Source of the DNA: Scatophagus argus
Lineage: Eukaryota; Chordata; Actinopteri; Scatophagidae
Assembly (NCBI RefSeq): GCF_020382885.2
Contig: NC_058494.1
Location: 27,159,329-27,223,328 of the forward strand
Direction: 5' to 3'
DNA length: 64,000 bases
Shown piece after piece: positions 1 through 11,693 of the stretch. Both the position numbers and the translations under genes were made by a program. Below the pieces are notes generated by a model. That model was not told where the DNA came from. It did not search any database and saw only the letters and a program-made list of their open reading frames with translations. Each line of letters starts with the position of its first letter. The stretch's first letter is position 1.

Positions 1-609
1 ATGTGTAAACTGGAGATCAGTTTTTTAACTTCTCTTAAAGCTTCTGAGCTTTAACGCTTTAGAGTCACAAACGATAACGACTCATCAGATTCACTACGTT
101 TATATGATTTGCAACATGGAAGAAAGCACGTCATGTTATCCCAGTATCTGAGCAGAAAATGGCTGCCATGTGCATACGGTCCACTGATCGTCTGTAAAGA
201 TGGACGACACGTCAGCTCCCCCACAGTGCAGCCCAAACATCTGCATCGCCCCCTGGTGGCTGGCTGCAGTACAGCTCACAAACTCCTCCCCCTCCATGTG
301 AGCAGATGGACCAAAATAAAAACTCAAAGTGCACATCAAATAGATTCTTCCCAAAGATGGCTTCCGTCATTTTTGATCGTTATATCACACCGTTGTTTGT
401 TCAGTTTGGTTTTAATTAGTTATTTGATGCTATGAAAAGGAGGCGAAAACATTGCAACTGACAGCTGAGCGCTGATCCTGATTGGCTCAGTCAGGTTTAT
501 GGGTTTGAACTCGACAGGAAGAAGCACTGAGATGTCCCAGCTCCACTGGATGATCCCCGAACCTCTTTGTGAGAGGAGGATGTGTGTGTGTGTGTGTTCA
601 CGTGTTCAC
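1..609. other. nup133 intron sequence with an interspersed repeat
   Basis: No nup133 exon is recognisable between the left edge and the donor after position 610. The expected next segment (the helical C-terminal tail) is absent on the minus strand here, so it lies outside the window. The stretch contains a copy of the repeat described at 225-375 and a short GT run near 581-598. Confidence 0.7.
225..375 (+). repeat. Interspersed repeat, copy 1 (CCCCCTGGTGGCTGGCTGCAG family)
   Basis: About 150 bp are closely similar to 37138-37290 in the same orientation, including the shared blocks CCCCTGGTGGCTGGCTGCAG and CTCCTCCCCCTCCATG. It is probably a short non-autonomous element. I saw no terminal inverted repeats or tail that would place it in a named superfamily. 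Confidence 0.7.
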
Positions 610-3600
610 CTGGATGAGGTTGTGAGCGCTGAGCACAGGCATCGTGTCGGGGTTCTGCTGCTTCTCCTCCAGCAGCTGTCGGGGCAGCGTCTCCTGATGC
701 AGCAGGAAGCGCTCCTGCTCCACGATGTCTGATTGGACAGATGAAGGGGACAGAGTTCAGTGCTGCGTCTTTGCCAGGCGATGGTCTTCTGCTTTTCTGA
801 AGTCACGTTTTCAGATCAAACAGGAACTGAAGTCAATCTGTCACCTCCTGGTTGGTTTAAAAACGACAGGCTCATAATTTTTACCGTCAACTTGTTTGTT
901 GAGCTCGTCCTCTGGCAGGTTGGACGCCAACACCGTCAGCTTACTGAGAGCCAGCAGAGTCTTCTTCTTCACAAAGTAACGCGTCTCCACGTTGGCCTGG
1001 TTGTAGAGCGTCCTGTGAGCCTGCAGAGACCCGAACAAACCAAAGTTACTCTAAAGTGTCCTCTGAGTGCTTAGTGGATCCGATCGGCAACCAAAGACCC
1101 TGAACGGGTTCAGAGGCAGCGAAAGCATCAACTCTTCACATTAAAAACCAACAGGTTATGAATGTGAATGGCTGCAGTTCTGTACACTGTGATGTGCTCT
1201 TAACCTTGTTTTGCTACTGTTTTGCTAAGTTACTTGACAGAGTAATAAAGTTCTCATTCATTTTCTTAATTTTGTGGGAGTTTTTTTAACATCTTGTTGC
1301 ATATTTGATCAGCATGCAGGACTCAAAACGCACATTTTGTTTCCTGATGAGTCAGACTGAGCTGACTGAAGCAGAAACCAGGAAGCTTCTTCTTTATGTG
1401 TGTGTGTGTGTAGTTTTCTCGTTTGACCGCAAGCAGGAAGGAAGTCATACAATATATGTGTGTGAGTGTGTGTGTGTGTGTGTGTGTGCTGCAGAGCTGG
1501 TAAAGTCGGTGCTGTATTTAAAATGTTAAAAGCTGTAGAAACAGGAAGGAAACTGAGCGTGTGCGCGCCCTTCACTGCAGCGGCGGCAGGCTGCAGGGAG
1601 GAAGGAGGGAACCATTACATAATCCTGGAACGAACGCATTTCATCTGTCCTTCACTGAGGCAGCAACAGGAAGGAAGGAAGGAAGGAAGGAAAACAAGGG
1701 TAAAAGATGGAAAGAACAAATGCAGGACAGAATTAAGAAAGTACAAAAATGAGAGACGCAAAGTATAAAGGACAAAAAGACAGGATGGAAGAAGGAAAGA
1801 TTAAAGATTAAAAATAAAAACAAAGACTAAAATATAGACAGGAAGGAAGGAAGGAAGGAAGTAGGGAAGGAAGCCTTGCTGGGGTGTGTGTGTGTGTGTG
1901 TGTGTGTGAGCTGTTTTTATACCAGGGGTAGTTTCAGGGAGGATGTGGCTGTGGTTTTGTACTGGTGCATGAAACAAGAGTTCAGTGTGAGTGCGAGTGT
2001 GTGTGTGTGTGTGTGTGTGTGTCGTACGCTGCCGTAGTCGTGGACGTGGATGTGGTGCAGCCAGCTCAGGTGCTGGTGGGACTGCAGGAAGCTGGCGAGC
2101 TGCTGGTGCTGAGTGGCCGGTTGGGACAGCAGCTTCCCCCTCTTCCCCTTCTCCATGTACCAGCGGAACAGGAAGTCAGCAAAGTTCTGCAGCAGAAAGT
2201 AACAAAGAGGAAGTCAGCGTGAGAAAGAAAAACCGCAACTTCACATCAGTCTGACGTTGGCTCAAGGTGTTTGTTTTGTGAGACGAAACCTTCTGAAAAG
2301 CTAAACTACGACTGCACTACATGAACTGACAAAACTTCCTGATTTTCTTGAAAAATAAAAATACAAATAATTATTATTCCATTTTTTTTGCTCTCTGCAC
2401 GTCACAGAGCTTCATCAGGCATTTGACTCAGAACACAATACAAACACTTGACATTAACGGTGAGCATCACGTCCCATCAGAGACCAGCAGAAGTCAGGTA
2501 TCAGCCTGACTCTCCAGACCCTCAGAGGTCGGCTCTGGGCAAAACCCTCAAAAGCGGCTGAGACCTGGAGCTGGTTCCCGGGTCTCAGCACTCTCAATTC
2601 AATTCAATTCAATTCAATTCAATTCAGTTTATTTATATAGCGCCAATTCACAACAAAAGTTATCTCATGACACTTGAGCAGGTCCAGACCAAACTCTTTA
2701 ATTAAACTGTAAATAGGAACTAAGAACTCGGCTGTTCTTAGTGGCTTTGTGCTGCCCGTTTGGACTGAACTCTCAGTCCCTGAAGGCATCGTGCACAGCT
2801 GTGTGTTACGGGACGTCGCCACACGTTGCTGCTGGCGCTGCTCCACCCATTTCCTGTCAGACGACCACACGCTCTGCGATGCAGCTGGCGTGTGAACCAC
2901 TGCAGGCAGGACGTTCACAGGTGTGATCACACTGACTCGCACACAACATGACGGTGGAGCGGGCTGCGGCGTCTCATGTCAACACAGTTATGTCTTCAGT
3001 CCGTGTTGATCACAAAAAGGCGTCATGTGAATCAGAAACAAAACATTTAAAAATATTTACAATAAACATGTCAGCTGGTTTCTTTGTTGGTGCATTTAAA
3101 ACGTTGGCCTTCACTTCACAGGGTGACTGTGACCTCATGTGACTCTGGACGTGAGTCTAATCTAGCTGTTAAAAAGACTTTCTGCAGGGAACATGAAACA
3201 GGAAGTGGCGCATTAAACCGTTGCACACAGACTCCACAGGGTCTGCAAGAGGCCGACACAGCAGGATCCAGGATCCTGAGAACGTGCTTCTGGCTCTCTG
3301 GGTACCTGGTCTGCGAACTTGGTCATGTAGTGCTGCAGGCGGCTCTGGTTGTCGGTCTGCTCACACATCTGAACCAGGATGTCGAAGTCGCAGTACTTCT
3401 CAGCCAGCGCTGCCACCCACTGGTACTGGCCCAGGTCCACTGCAACACAGGACAACTTAGATTGTGTTCTTCTTCTGTGCTCTCAGTGCTGTTTGTTCCT
3501 CCACTTACACAGCGGGGCCAGCAGCTCGGAGCGCCGCTGGCTGTACTCCATCTCCAGGCTGTTGTAGCGCTCCTGTTGGGCCCCCGAGGGCCTCTGCTGC

Positions 3601-6600
3601 TGCAGGGAGGTCAGCTGGGCCACATAGCCGCTCAAGTAGATGTCCAACAGCGCCACCAGCTGCTCGCAGAGGGCGCTGCGCAGCTCTGAGTCGGCGTGCG
3701 GGTACACGGAGCGCAGGATGATCTCGTGCTGGCGGGAGATGACGGTCCGAACGCCGCCGACGCCTCCCGACGCTGGAGGAGAGAGGATCGGGAGGGGGAG
3801 GAGGGGTGAATACTTTATTTTACTCCAACAAGCGCCTGTGTAGGTAATTAAACATCTGGGGGGGTCTTCAAATAGACAGAGAACAACTGGAAATTCTACA
3901 ACAAACAAACAAACAATATTTTGGTGATTAATTTCATTTGAACTGTTTACGTGGACGTATTTTGATATTAGGAAAGGAGGAAAGGAAAGTGACATATCTT
4001 GTCATTGGAGGGAACTCACTCCAATGAAATTTGTTCTCTGCATTTAACCCACCCAAGTGACGTGCACACACACACCGGTTACGGGTCCGACACCCTAACC
4101 GCTGATCCACGACTGCCCCCATTAAAGGTAATCGTGGAATTTTTGGCCACTATGGAGCCTTTTTAAAAATCATCTGGGTCCCTGCCACCAGCGGCTCCAC
4201 CTCCTCCCATTTACAGATAAACAAATAAATAAAAATCTCAGGTACTGGTGCAGCGGAGCTCGAGTTCCCGTCCCAGTCAGGAGCAGAACTCGGCTGTGGC
4301 TCAGGACGTTTCACTTCCATTTTATAGAATCAAACATAATCGATATGTAAACAGATCGATGAGTCTCTAGTGAGGCGTTTTCGGACCAAACGGTTCTGAA
4401 GCTGATGGGAGGAGAGTGAAGGTCTACCTGTCCAGGGGATGTACTCGGGCTCTGCAGCAGCGTTCTCTGACGCCCTGTACATGGAGGCTTTGGTCTCCCT
4501 GAACTGACCAGCAGCCTGAAGCATGTCCTGCACACACACACAGTCGCCACAATTATTTCACTTCACCAGACTGCCAAAGGTGTTTCAGTCAGGTAGCGTC
4601 AGAGCTGCGAACGCACCTTGATGATGTTGTTGACTGTGAGAACCACTTCGGCCCACTGCACCGAGTCGACCGGGTTCTCCTTCAGACTCCGCTCCTCCTC
4701 CTCCAGCAGACAGTCAAACACGGAGGAGATCTGAGACACCTGCAGGTGTGTCGATAACAAAGCTTTAACACACACACACACACCAGCCGTGTTCCGCCCC
4801 AGCAGCTGAACCCAGCGCGACACACACCTCTCTGAAGAAGACGTCAGCAGCGGTGAGGCTGGGCGGCACCGCGGCGTTGTTCCTCTGCAGCGCCACGTTG
4901 ATGGCCCGGTTCACCAGCTCGGGGTGTTTGCTGTGGTGGTTCTTCAGCACCATGGCCGCCTGAAGCTTCTCGGCGTGTTCGCACAGCAGCAGGCGCGTTG
5001 CCATGGGAGACGAGCGCACCGTCACCTGGCCGAGTCGATCCAGCAGACCAACCTGACGGGGGAGGGCGGAGAGGATCGATTCATACATGATTCTAGTCTT
5101 AGATCGGCTTTTACACCAACTCTCTGTGTGTGTGTGTGTGTACCTGCAGCAGGAAGTCCATGAAGCAGCCGTGAGCCTTCATCTTGTCCTCCAGCTGGTG
5201 CAGGATGATGAGGGAGGTGAGAGGAAATCCGGCGCTCTCTGGATGTAAAAACAGTTTGAACGAGACGATGAAGAACCTCCATGAAGTCCAAGTTATTTAA
5301 CATGAATGTTATCTTTTGTCTGTACTGTTCTTTAAGTTCTCTAAGTTAAGTTCTTTAAGCGCATCGATTTACATAATCCCGTTACTGCACTCTGACAAAC
5401 CACTTTCCACTCAGCTCTCCCTTTAGCTGCAGGCCTTGTGTCAGCCATGCTGAGGACAGGCGGAGGGACCTCCTCACCGTCAGGGACGGACTCCGCCCAG
5501 CGCGGGTCTGAGGCCGGGTAATCGTCCACCAGGTCCAGGTTGATTCGAGTCACCACCACATCCAGCTCGGCTCCGTCCTCGCCGTCAGCGGGGAAGAGCT
5601 CGTCCGTGACGGTCTGAGCTCCCACCAGATCGTTACTGTCAAAGCAAACACGATCAACGGGACTACAAAGACAAAATCTTTTATCAGAAAGCAGCGTCAG
5701 TCTAAACCTTCTGACGTCCACCTCCAACGCTGATCCTCTGCTGTGTGACGTCACCTCCAAACCATCAACTAAAGGCTTGGATTTTTCTTTCTGATCAGAC
5801 GTACCGACAGAACTGCAGGAAAGCCGCCTTCAGGAGTTTGGTTTTGTCCTCCTGAGCTACAGGTTCTGCTCTGGTCGGAGTCTCCATGGCTGAAACCTTT
5901 AACACACAATCAAAACCAGACGTGCACTTTAAAACTGAGCCACAGTCTCGCAGCTTGGCCCCTTTTTCTTCACTTCCTGTGAGTTTCCTCCTGACTAAAG
6001 TCCTACAGGTTGGTAAAAGTACTCATCAGCTGTTACCACATGAATTAAATTTCTTCCTTAATCTTTCCCCGTGCAGCCCGTCACTCAGTCCGAGTTTTAC
6101 CTCCGGGGCCGCGGCCAGCGAGGAGCACAGCGAGTCCTCCATGGTCTCTGGCAGGATGGAGGCGCTCTCCCGGGCCACCACCGCCACCAGGCCGCTGTTC
6201 TGGGAGAAAAACACGGGCAGGTTGGCGCAGCAGCCTCCTCCACGCACCGAATCACCTGGACGGACAGACGGGGACACGTCAGACATGTTTAGAGTTGTCA
6301 TCGAGTGTCATCGAGTGAGAGAAGGTTCAGGTTTGTTATTCAAACGTCTTCCTGTCGCAGGCTCCTTTCAGTTTTCTTTCCAATTGTTTAAATCCCAAAC
6401 TTTCATAGAAGTCACTGATTTGCTTGAAAGCATGTTAAAAAAATGTGCTACACAATGTGTTAGTTTCCTTAAATTGAATTGAATTAAAGAGGTTATAACC
6501 CACCCCCAGTTTGCACAAACAGGGGAAAAACAATTTTTGAAGGGGAAAAGAAAAAAATGCAAAGACTGTTTTTTTTTTTGTTTGTTTTTAACTGTGAAAA

Positions 6601-9600
6601 ATTTGGCAGGCAAACATTTTCTCTTCATCAGTTTTCTTGGTGTTGGGTTTTGAAATACAGATTTTGAGCCACAGGAGGCTGAAGTCCACCATAACTCCTC
6701 AAGAAGTGACAGCTAAGTTAGAAACGATGTGTGATGAGAAATTAAAAGTCACCTCAACTCACATGCAGGAAAACATGACTGCTGTCAGTGCGGCACTGCG
6801 GCCTCTAGTGGCTGAAGTGAGTACTACACACCCGCCTGGACGTTACTGGAAGAACTTTGGCATCTCACGTCTTAATGATCATTTAAGCCTCATATTCTGT
6901 CACACCTTCACTTTCCATTCTGTAAAGCATCAGCACACTGATCACACTAATCTGAGCCCGAGATGAATCCACAGACCCTTTTTTCCGTTTCTCACCGGGT
7001 GAGCTGAAACCGATCTTCTCATCAGGAAGTCCTCCTCTGCTGGTTCCCGTCGAACAAGCGAACACCAGCTCCTCGTTGTACAGGAAGGCGGTGGAGCCGG
7101 GGGAGTGTGGCAGCACCAGCCGTGTGGCCTGCAGGGCCTCCTCACTCTGAGAACATTCACGTGCAAAGTTTGTTACAGAAGAACTGAAGGGAAAGTAAAC
7201 CCGACGACATCCTCTCAAAGAAGCTGATCTTTCTATCATAAACTGGCAAGAAATACACCTTAAATGGAGGAATAAAACACTTTAAAGTGTCAGTTCACAC
7301 TAATTATATGAAATCAATATTTGATATTTTCTATATCCCAACCAGTCGAGATCATTTTGGATGCATTAGTCCAAGCCTTCGAACGACTGCCACCAACGCC
7401 ACACGGTAATCAGGATCGGGGTCTGACCTGGAATGGAGGGCTGTACTTGGTGACCTCCACAGTGAACTGGTCGGAGATGGCGGCTCCGTTGTCCTGCAGG
7501 GTGACCAGGCAGAAGTAAGCCAGGCAGGGAGTGTCTGACGGGTGCCAGGCTGCAGCCAAAACCACCAGGCCGGCTCTGAAAGCACACAGCACAGACTGAG
7601 AAATCCACCTCGGCTGCAGAGCAAACACTGACTCGCTCCTGGTCGCTCATCTTGACTCCATCATGAATAATCATCAGCAACGGAAAGACGCTGTTTAGCC
7701 AGGCGCGTTTTCTGTTTCAAATCTTAAGTTTCATCTGAGCTTACAGACAACTTAAGACCTTTAATTCTGAAGGAACAGGAAGTGACACACAGATGAACAC
7801 ACTCACTGGCCGAGCTTCATGTCCAGGTACGTCACATTCGCTCCCTCCTTCATCTCCTCGTAGTTGCTCTCTGAACCCTGATGGGAGAGAAGGATTGAGG
7901 AACATTTTTAGGTCTGACTACGACAGACGTTTGCTGCATTGACGCTTTGAATGTTCTGCAAATGTTTAAAAGAGAATCCGATCGATATGGCTGATCAGAT
8001 GGCGGTCTGATTCAATAAAAAGAGCTTCAGCTGTGTTGTCGTGTGTCTTCATACTGACCCATATGGCGTCTGCGATGCTCTCAGTCAGAGCTCTCTGGGC
8101 GTCCCAGCTGAGGACCTGGTGCTCGTAGCTGTCGTCCACCTCCCATTTACTCAGACTGGAGCTGGTCAGGGTGTACAGGCAGCTGGCCCCGCCCACCCAC
8201 AGCACGCTGTGGAGCTGCAGCACAAACGCCAAACCTTACCAATTTGTGCTAAAAACCAAACCAAAACCTAACGTGTGTGGTGAAGGTAACCACAGCAGAA
8301 TCTGTTAGCGTGACTCACCGTGTCGTTGGCTGGTGGGGACAGGATGCCGAACAGGCTGGAGACGCGGCGCCCGATGCCGGAGAGCATTCCCTGACCCTGC
8401 ATCAGGGCTCGGTACTGCAGCTTCCCCGACAAATCCGCACTCGCTCTCAAGAGCCGATTCCTCACTGAGGACAAGACGAAGCTTCCACCCTGAGGGAGGA
8501 GACAAAAGTCAGAAACAGAAGACAGAGAAAAACACCTGCTGCCGCCAGGTGAGAAGCGTCAGCCGCAGGGGCATCAAAATTCATCTCATTACTTACTCTG
8601 ACAGCAACAACAAAGTTGCAGAGATCTCCCAGGTCCACGTCGGTCTCGGTATAGTTGCCCTCCTGCGCCAGGCTGGGCCACAAGCGAGCCGTCCCCTCCG
8701 CAGCCACCGCCAGGACGGAGATGGACTGAACGCTGGCCGTCTCCAGAGGAGCGGCGGACGTCACGGCCACGAGGTCGGCCGTGTAGCTGTACTCACTGCT
8801 GGGCAGCTGCAGCTCCTTGCACACCGACAGCTGCAGGAAACACACGGACAGTCGGAGGACTTTTGCTTCTGCTCGAGCTGCAACAAACTCATCTCTGAAT
8901 TCGGCTGTTAGAAAATGCACATCGCAGTTTCCCCGAACCCAAAGTGACACCTTGAAATCGCATGTTTTGTCTGTAGCCCGTCAAAGGGCCAAATATGTCC
9001 GCTCTATGACAACATAACGAAGATAAAAGCATCCCAGCTGAAACAGTCGCAGCATTCGTGGTAAAGTCTTGCTCCGACTTTCATTGTGTGATTAAATCTC
9101 TGGACTCAAAGGCAGCTGTTGTTGCCGTCCCACTTGCAGCTTTCTGTTTCTGTACCTTAGCCACAGCAGTCTGACAGATCTTCCAGATGATCAGTCTCTC
9201 TCCACAAACCATCCAGGCCCAGCCGCTCTCGTTCACTTTCACTGAGATCTGGTCTTCAGCTAGGGGGACCGACACACACAGAACTGTTCAGTGGGACATA
9301 CGGAAACTTTCAGACAGAAAAGGTGGTGGTCCAAAGCCCCTGAAATCACACAACACCACCAGCGGTGAGGTTTCCTTTACCATCAGCCATCGTCAGGGCC
9401 TCCATCACTTTGACAGGCAGCGACGAGCCAAAGGTTTGCACGTCATAGTTGACTGTTTCTGCGGCTGCATGACTCTGCACTCTGGTTGGTGTCGACCTGA
9501 TGGAGAGAGACATTTAGAGTAAGAAGGTTTCCTCTGGACCATCAGCTGAATGTTACAACCTCTCTGCGGTGCTGTTGGTTTGTCATGCACCATACTGAGA

Positions 9601-10063
9601 GATGTTCGCAGTATGTGGCCGAAACAGGACGCTTTACAATTCAGCAACACCACAAGCTACACCGTCCAAAATGACAATACATAAGATAAGATGAACTTTA
9701 TTGATCCCGCAGTGGGGAAATTCACTAGTTGTGGCAGCTCACAAGGACAGAAGAGGAGTGCAAAAAGCAAAGATGTGGATTAACACATCTCTAAAACACT
9801 ATCTTCTTCATGGACGTACAATATACTGTAGGATTTTTGTATTTAACAAAGTTACTTTTAACCAGGTATACCTGATTAACTGGCAGCCGAGTGCGAGAGC
9901 AACGGCTAAAACGTTATGGTTCAGGTTCCACTCACCTCGCCGACAGAGGCGTCCTGCGCGGGGAGAACAGCAGGCTGGCGGCCGCACCGGAGACGCCTTT
10001 CCTCGCTGTGGTCCTGCCCTGCTGCCTGCGGCCGGAGCCCGGGGCGGCTCGGGGGCTGAACAT
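610..10063 (-). CDS. nup133: Nucleoporin Nup133 (3' end outside window)
   Basis: Structural subunit of the Y-shaped (Nup107-160) complex that scaffolds both rings of the nuclear pore and joins kinetochores in mitosis. Twenty-one coding exons on the minus strand keep phase: 10063-9936, 9496-9381, 9259-9156, 8830-8597, 8489-8319, 8214-8059, 7877-7807, 7575-7428, 7146-6996, 6255-6101, 5896-5805, 5635-5478, 5238-5144, 5052-4828, 4739-4617, 4527-4428, 3772-3509, 3439-3306, 2186-2028, 1020-885, 728-610. They give 1013 codons. The human protein has about 1156 residues, so roughly 120-140 C-terminal residues lie left of the window. Exons 2-10 encode the N-terminal beta-propeller; exon 5 holds the curvature-sensing ALPS motif ([18 protein letters not shown]). 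Later exons encode the alpha-helical stack, including [20 protein letters not shown]. The start Met opens a basic, Ser/Arg-rich leader like that of human NUP133. Confidence 0.97.
1456..2022. repeat. Microsatellite cluster in a nup133 intron
   Basis: GT runs occur at about 1456-1488, 1882-1908 and 1998-2022, with GGAA tetranucleotide runs at about 1672-1691 and 1838-1860. All lie in the intron between the exons at 2186-2028 and 1020-885. The last GT run almost touches the exon 2028 donor, so on the transcribed strand the intron begins with a CA tract. Confidence 0.9.
2594..2715 (-). repeat. LINE-type 3' tail, copy 1
   Basis: A run of AATTC pentamers precedes GTTTATTTATATAGCGCC and a conserved stretch running through ATCTCATGACACTT to CAGGTCCAGACC. 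The same module recurs at 44700-44815, and the inverse in part at 17783-17850. Read on the minus strand it ends in repeated GAATT, typical of the 3' end of fish LINEs or the SINEs they mobilise. The family name is inferred. Confidence 0.75.
3975..4125. repeat. Fish interspersed repeat within a nup133 intron
   Basis: It includes the phrase AATTTGTTCTCTGCATTTAA followed by CCCA, then CACACAC, then a ...CCTAACCGCTGATCC... block. Related wording occurs at 60451-60790. I judge it to be a LINE/SINE-derived 3' fragment lying between the exons at 4428 and 3772. No coding potential is retained. Confidence 0.55.
9688..9765 (+). repeat. Short LINE-like 3' end in nup133 intron 1
   Basis: Repeated AAGAT units lead into ACTTTATTGATCCCGCAGTG and a GGGGAAATTC block. 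A related short copy with CTTTATTTATCCCCGAGGGG lies at 25388-25432 in a capn9 intron. This phrase is a common retroelement end in fish genomes; assignment is by pattern memory only. Confidence 0.6.
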
Positions 10064-11157
10064 GCCTGCTGGGATACCGAAATCTGCCCAACAGTTCGGG
10101 GATGTGTCAAATTTACAACACCGTCAACCCTCGCTGTAAAATCTTCTCCGAACAGCGCGCGGTGCTGTCGCTTGAGATATACGTCATCGTGTGTTCGACG
10201 GAAAGTCCCGCCCATCGTCAAAACGAAAAAAAAACATACATATTTCACCATTTTAAAATTAGTTTTAAAAGACTTTTAAGCCTTGAATGCAGCCCCACCA
10301 ACAGCTCCGACTCGCACTGTACATTTAAGAAGATTACACTGTGTAGTGTTTGTTGACACTGTCACAGATATGTTAATTCAGCACCGAGTGTCGAAGCTAG
10401 TGACGTTGGACAGCAGGCGTGTGTTTCTAATAATCCCCCTCCTCCTTATTGTAAATTTGTTTAGCAAAATATTAGAAATCATTAAATGGAATCTATAAAC
10501 ATTGTATTAAGCCATTGAGCTTGAATTTTATTGTTAATCTGGGTTTTATTGTTAATCACCTGAGATGGGTTGAGACTCCAAAATGCCTTGAAAAAGGTGT
10601 CACTTAACAGTTTGATTGCTCAGCAGTGGAAATGCACCTCTATATAGTATAATAATCACAGACGTGCAAAGTGGCACATATTATGATTAAACTGGACTTT
10701 TTGTTCATTGAGGTATTATGTATTAAATCCTTTGAATCTTTTGTGCATCGACAGTCGAAGGAATCTCAAAAGCTGACATTTATTTGGGAATATGTTGGCT
10801 ATTTGGTGAATGATATTTCCAGCGTTTGTTTTCTCTAATTTTTCACTTGAGTTTGGTTTAAAATTCGCCGCGCTCGAAAAGGCCAGACATGGGTAGTAGA
10901 TCGTCGATAGATTCACCCTAACGACGATGAAGGGAAGCCAGGAGGACGAGTAGATTGACGCTAGCTGTTAGCCCGCAGAGATGAAAGCGGCGAGCTAGCT
11001 AAGTTAGCATGATTTGATGGAGGCTGGCCAGGGGGCGGAAAACCACGATGGAGCGGCAACGACAGGCAGCGGCGTAGCTTTAAGTGGATACGAAGTAGCA
11101 TTAAACCCTTATCGGCTTGCATACAGTCACTGAGGACGGCGGACGGCACGATATGCA
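10064..11157. promoter_or_regulatory. Head-to-head nup133/taf5l promoter region and taf5l 5' UTR exon
   Basis: nup133 starts leftward at 10063 and the taf5l coding region starts rightward at 11694. The sequence from about 10860 is CpG-containing and ends in a plausible donor (GTGAGT at 11158), so I place a non-coding first exon of taf5l at roughly 10870-11157. A second exon then begins at 11691, three bases before the start Met. The layout suggests a shared promoter. I found no TATA box; the exact start sites are not visible. The segment from about 10250 to 10850 is AT-rich and shows nothing else. Confidence 0.5.
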
Positions 11158-11693
11158 GTGAGTACGGGTTTTGAGCCGGTGGTGCTACGGAACTGAATCA
11201 ATCCCGCTAAAAGTTTGGAGTCGCCAGGCCCACTGCCACTAGCGTAAAGTTAGCCGGTTAGCTCATTCCTGCATCCTACTCTAAAGAGGAAAGCTGTCGG
11301 TCTGTATACTTTCTTAATACGTGGCTCCAGCTGTATCAGGCTTTCACGTTGCTTTCGGGCTAAAACACAGTTTTAGACTGTCAAAGAGGGAGTATCAACT
11401 CCAGCGTCTTTTGGGTTAACGTTACGTTAGCTCGCTTCTTTGCTAGCTAATTAGCCTTGAAGATGCTGTGCTCAAGAGTGTTAACATTGTCATGGAGACG
11501 ATGAATGTGTTGTAAAGCACTTAAACAGATATGCACCGTCCTGTGCGACCATTTGCGTACATGAAATCAGTGTTTGACGTGCTCGATCTTTAGGCTCGGC
11601 ATGAGGATGAGTAGAGAAAGTGCCGTGCAGGTGTATGCTCCCCTCTGACACGCCGCAGGTGTGTGACACTTGGTTCGTCATGGTTTTCAGGTC

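Noticed and set aside
8333-8911. 192-codon plus frame opposite nup133
   Set aside because: Shadow across two nup133 exons and an intron on the other strand.
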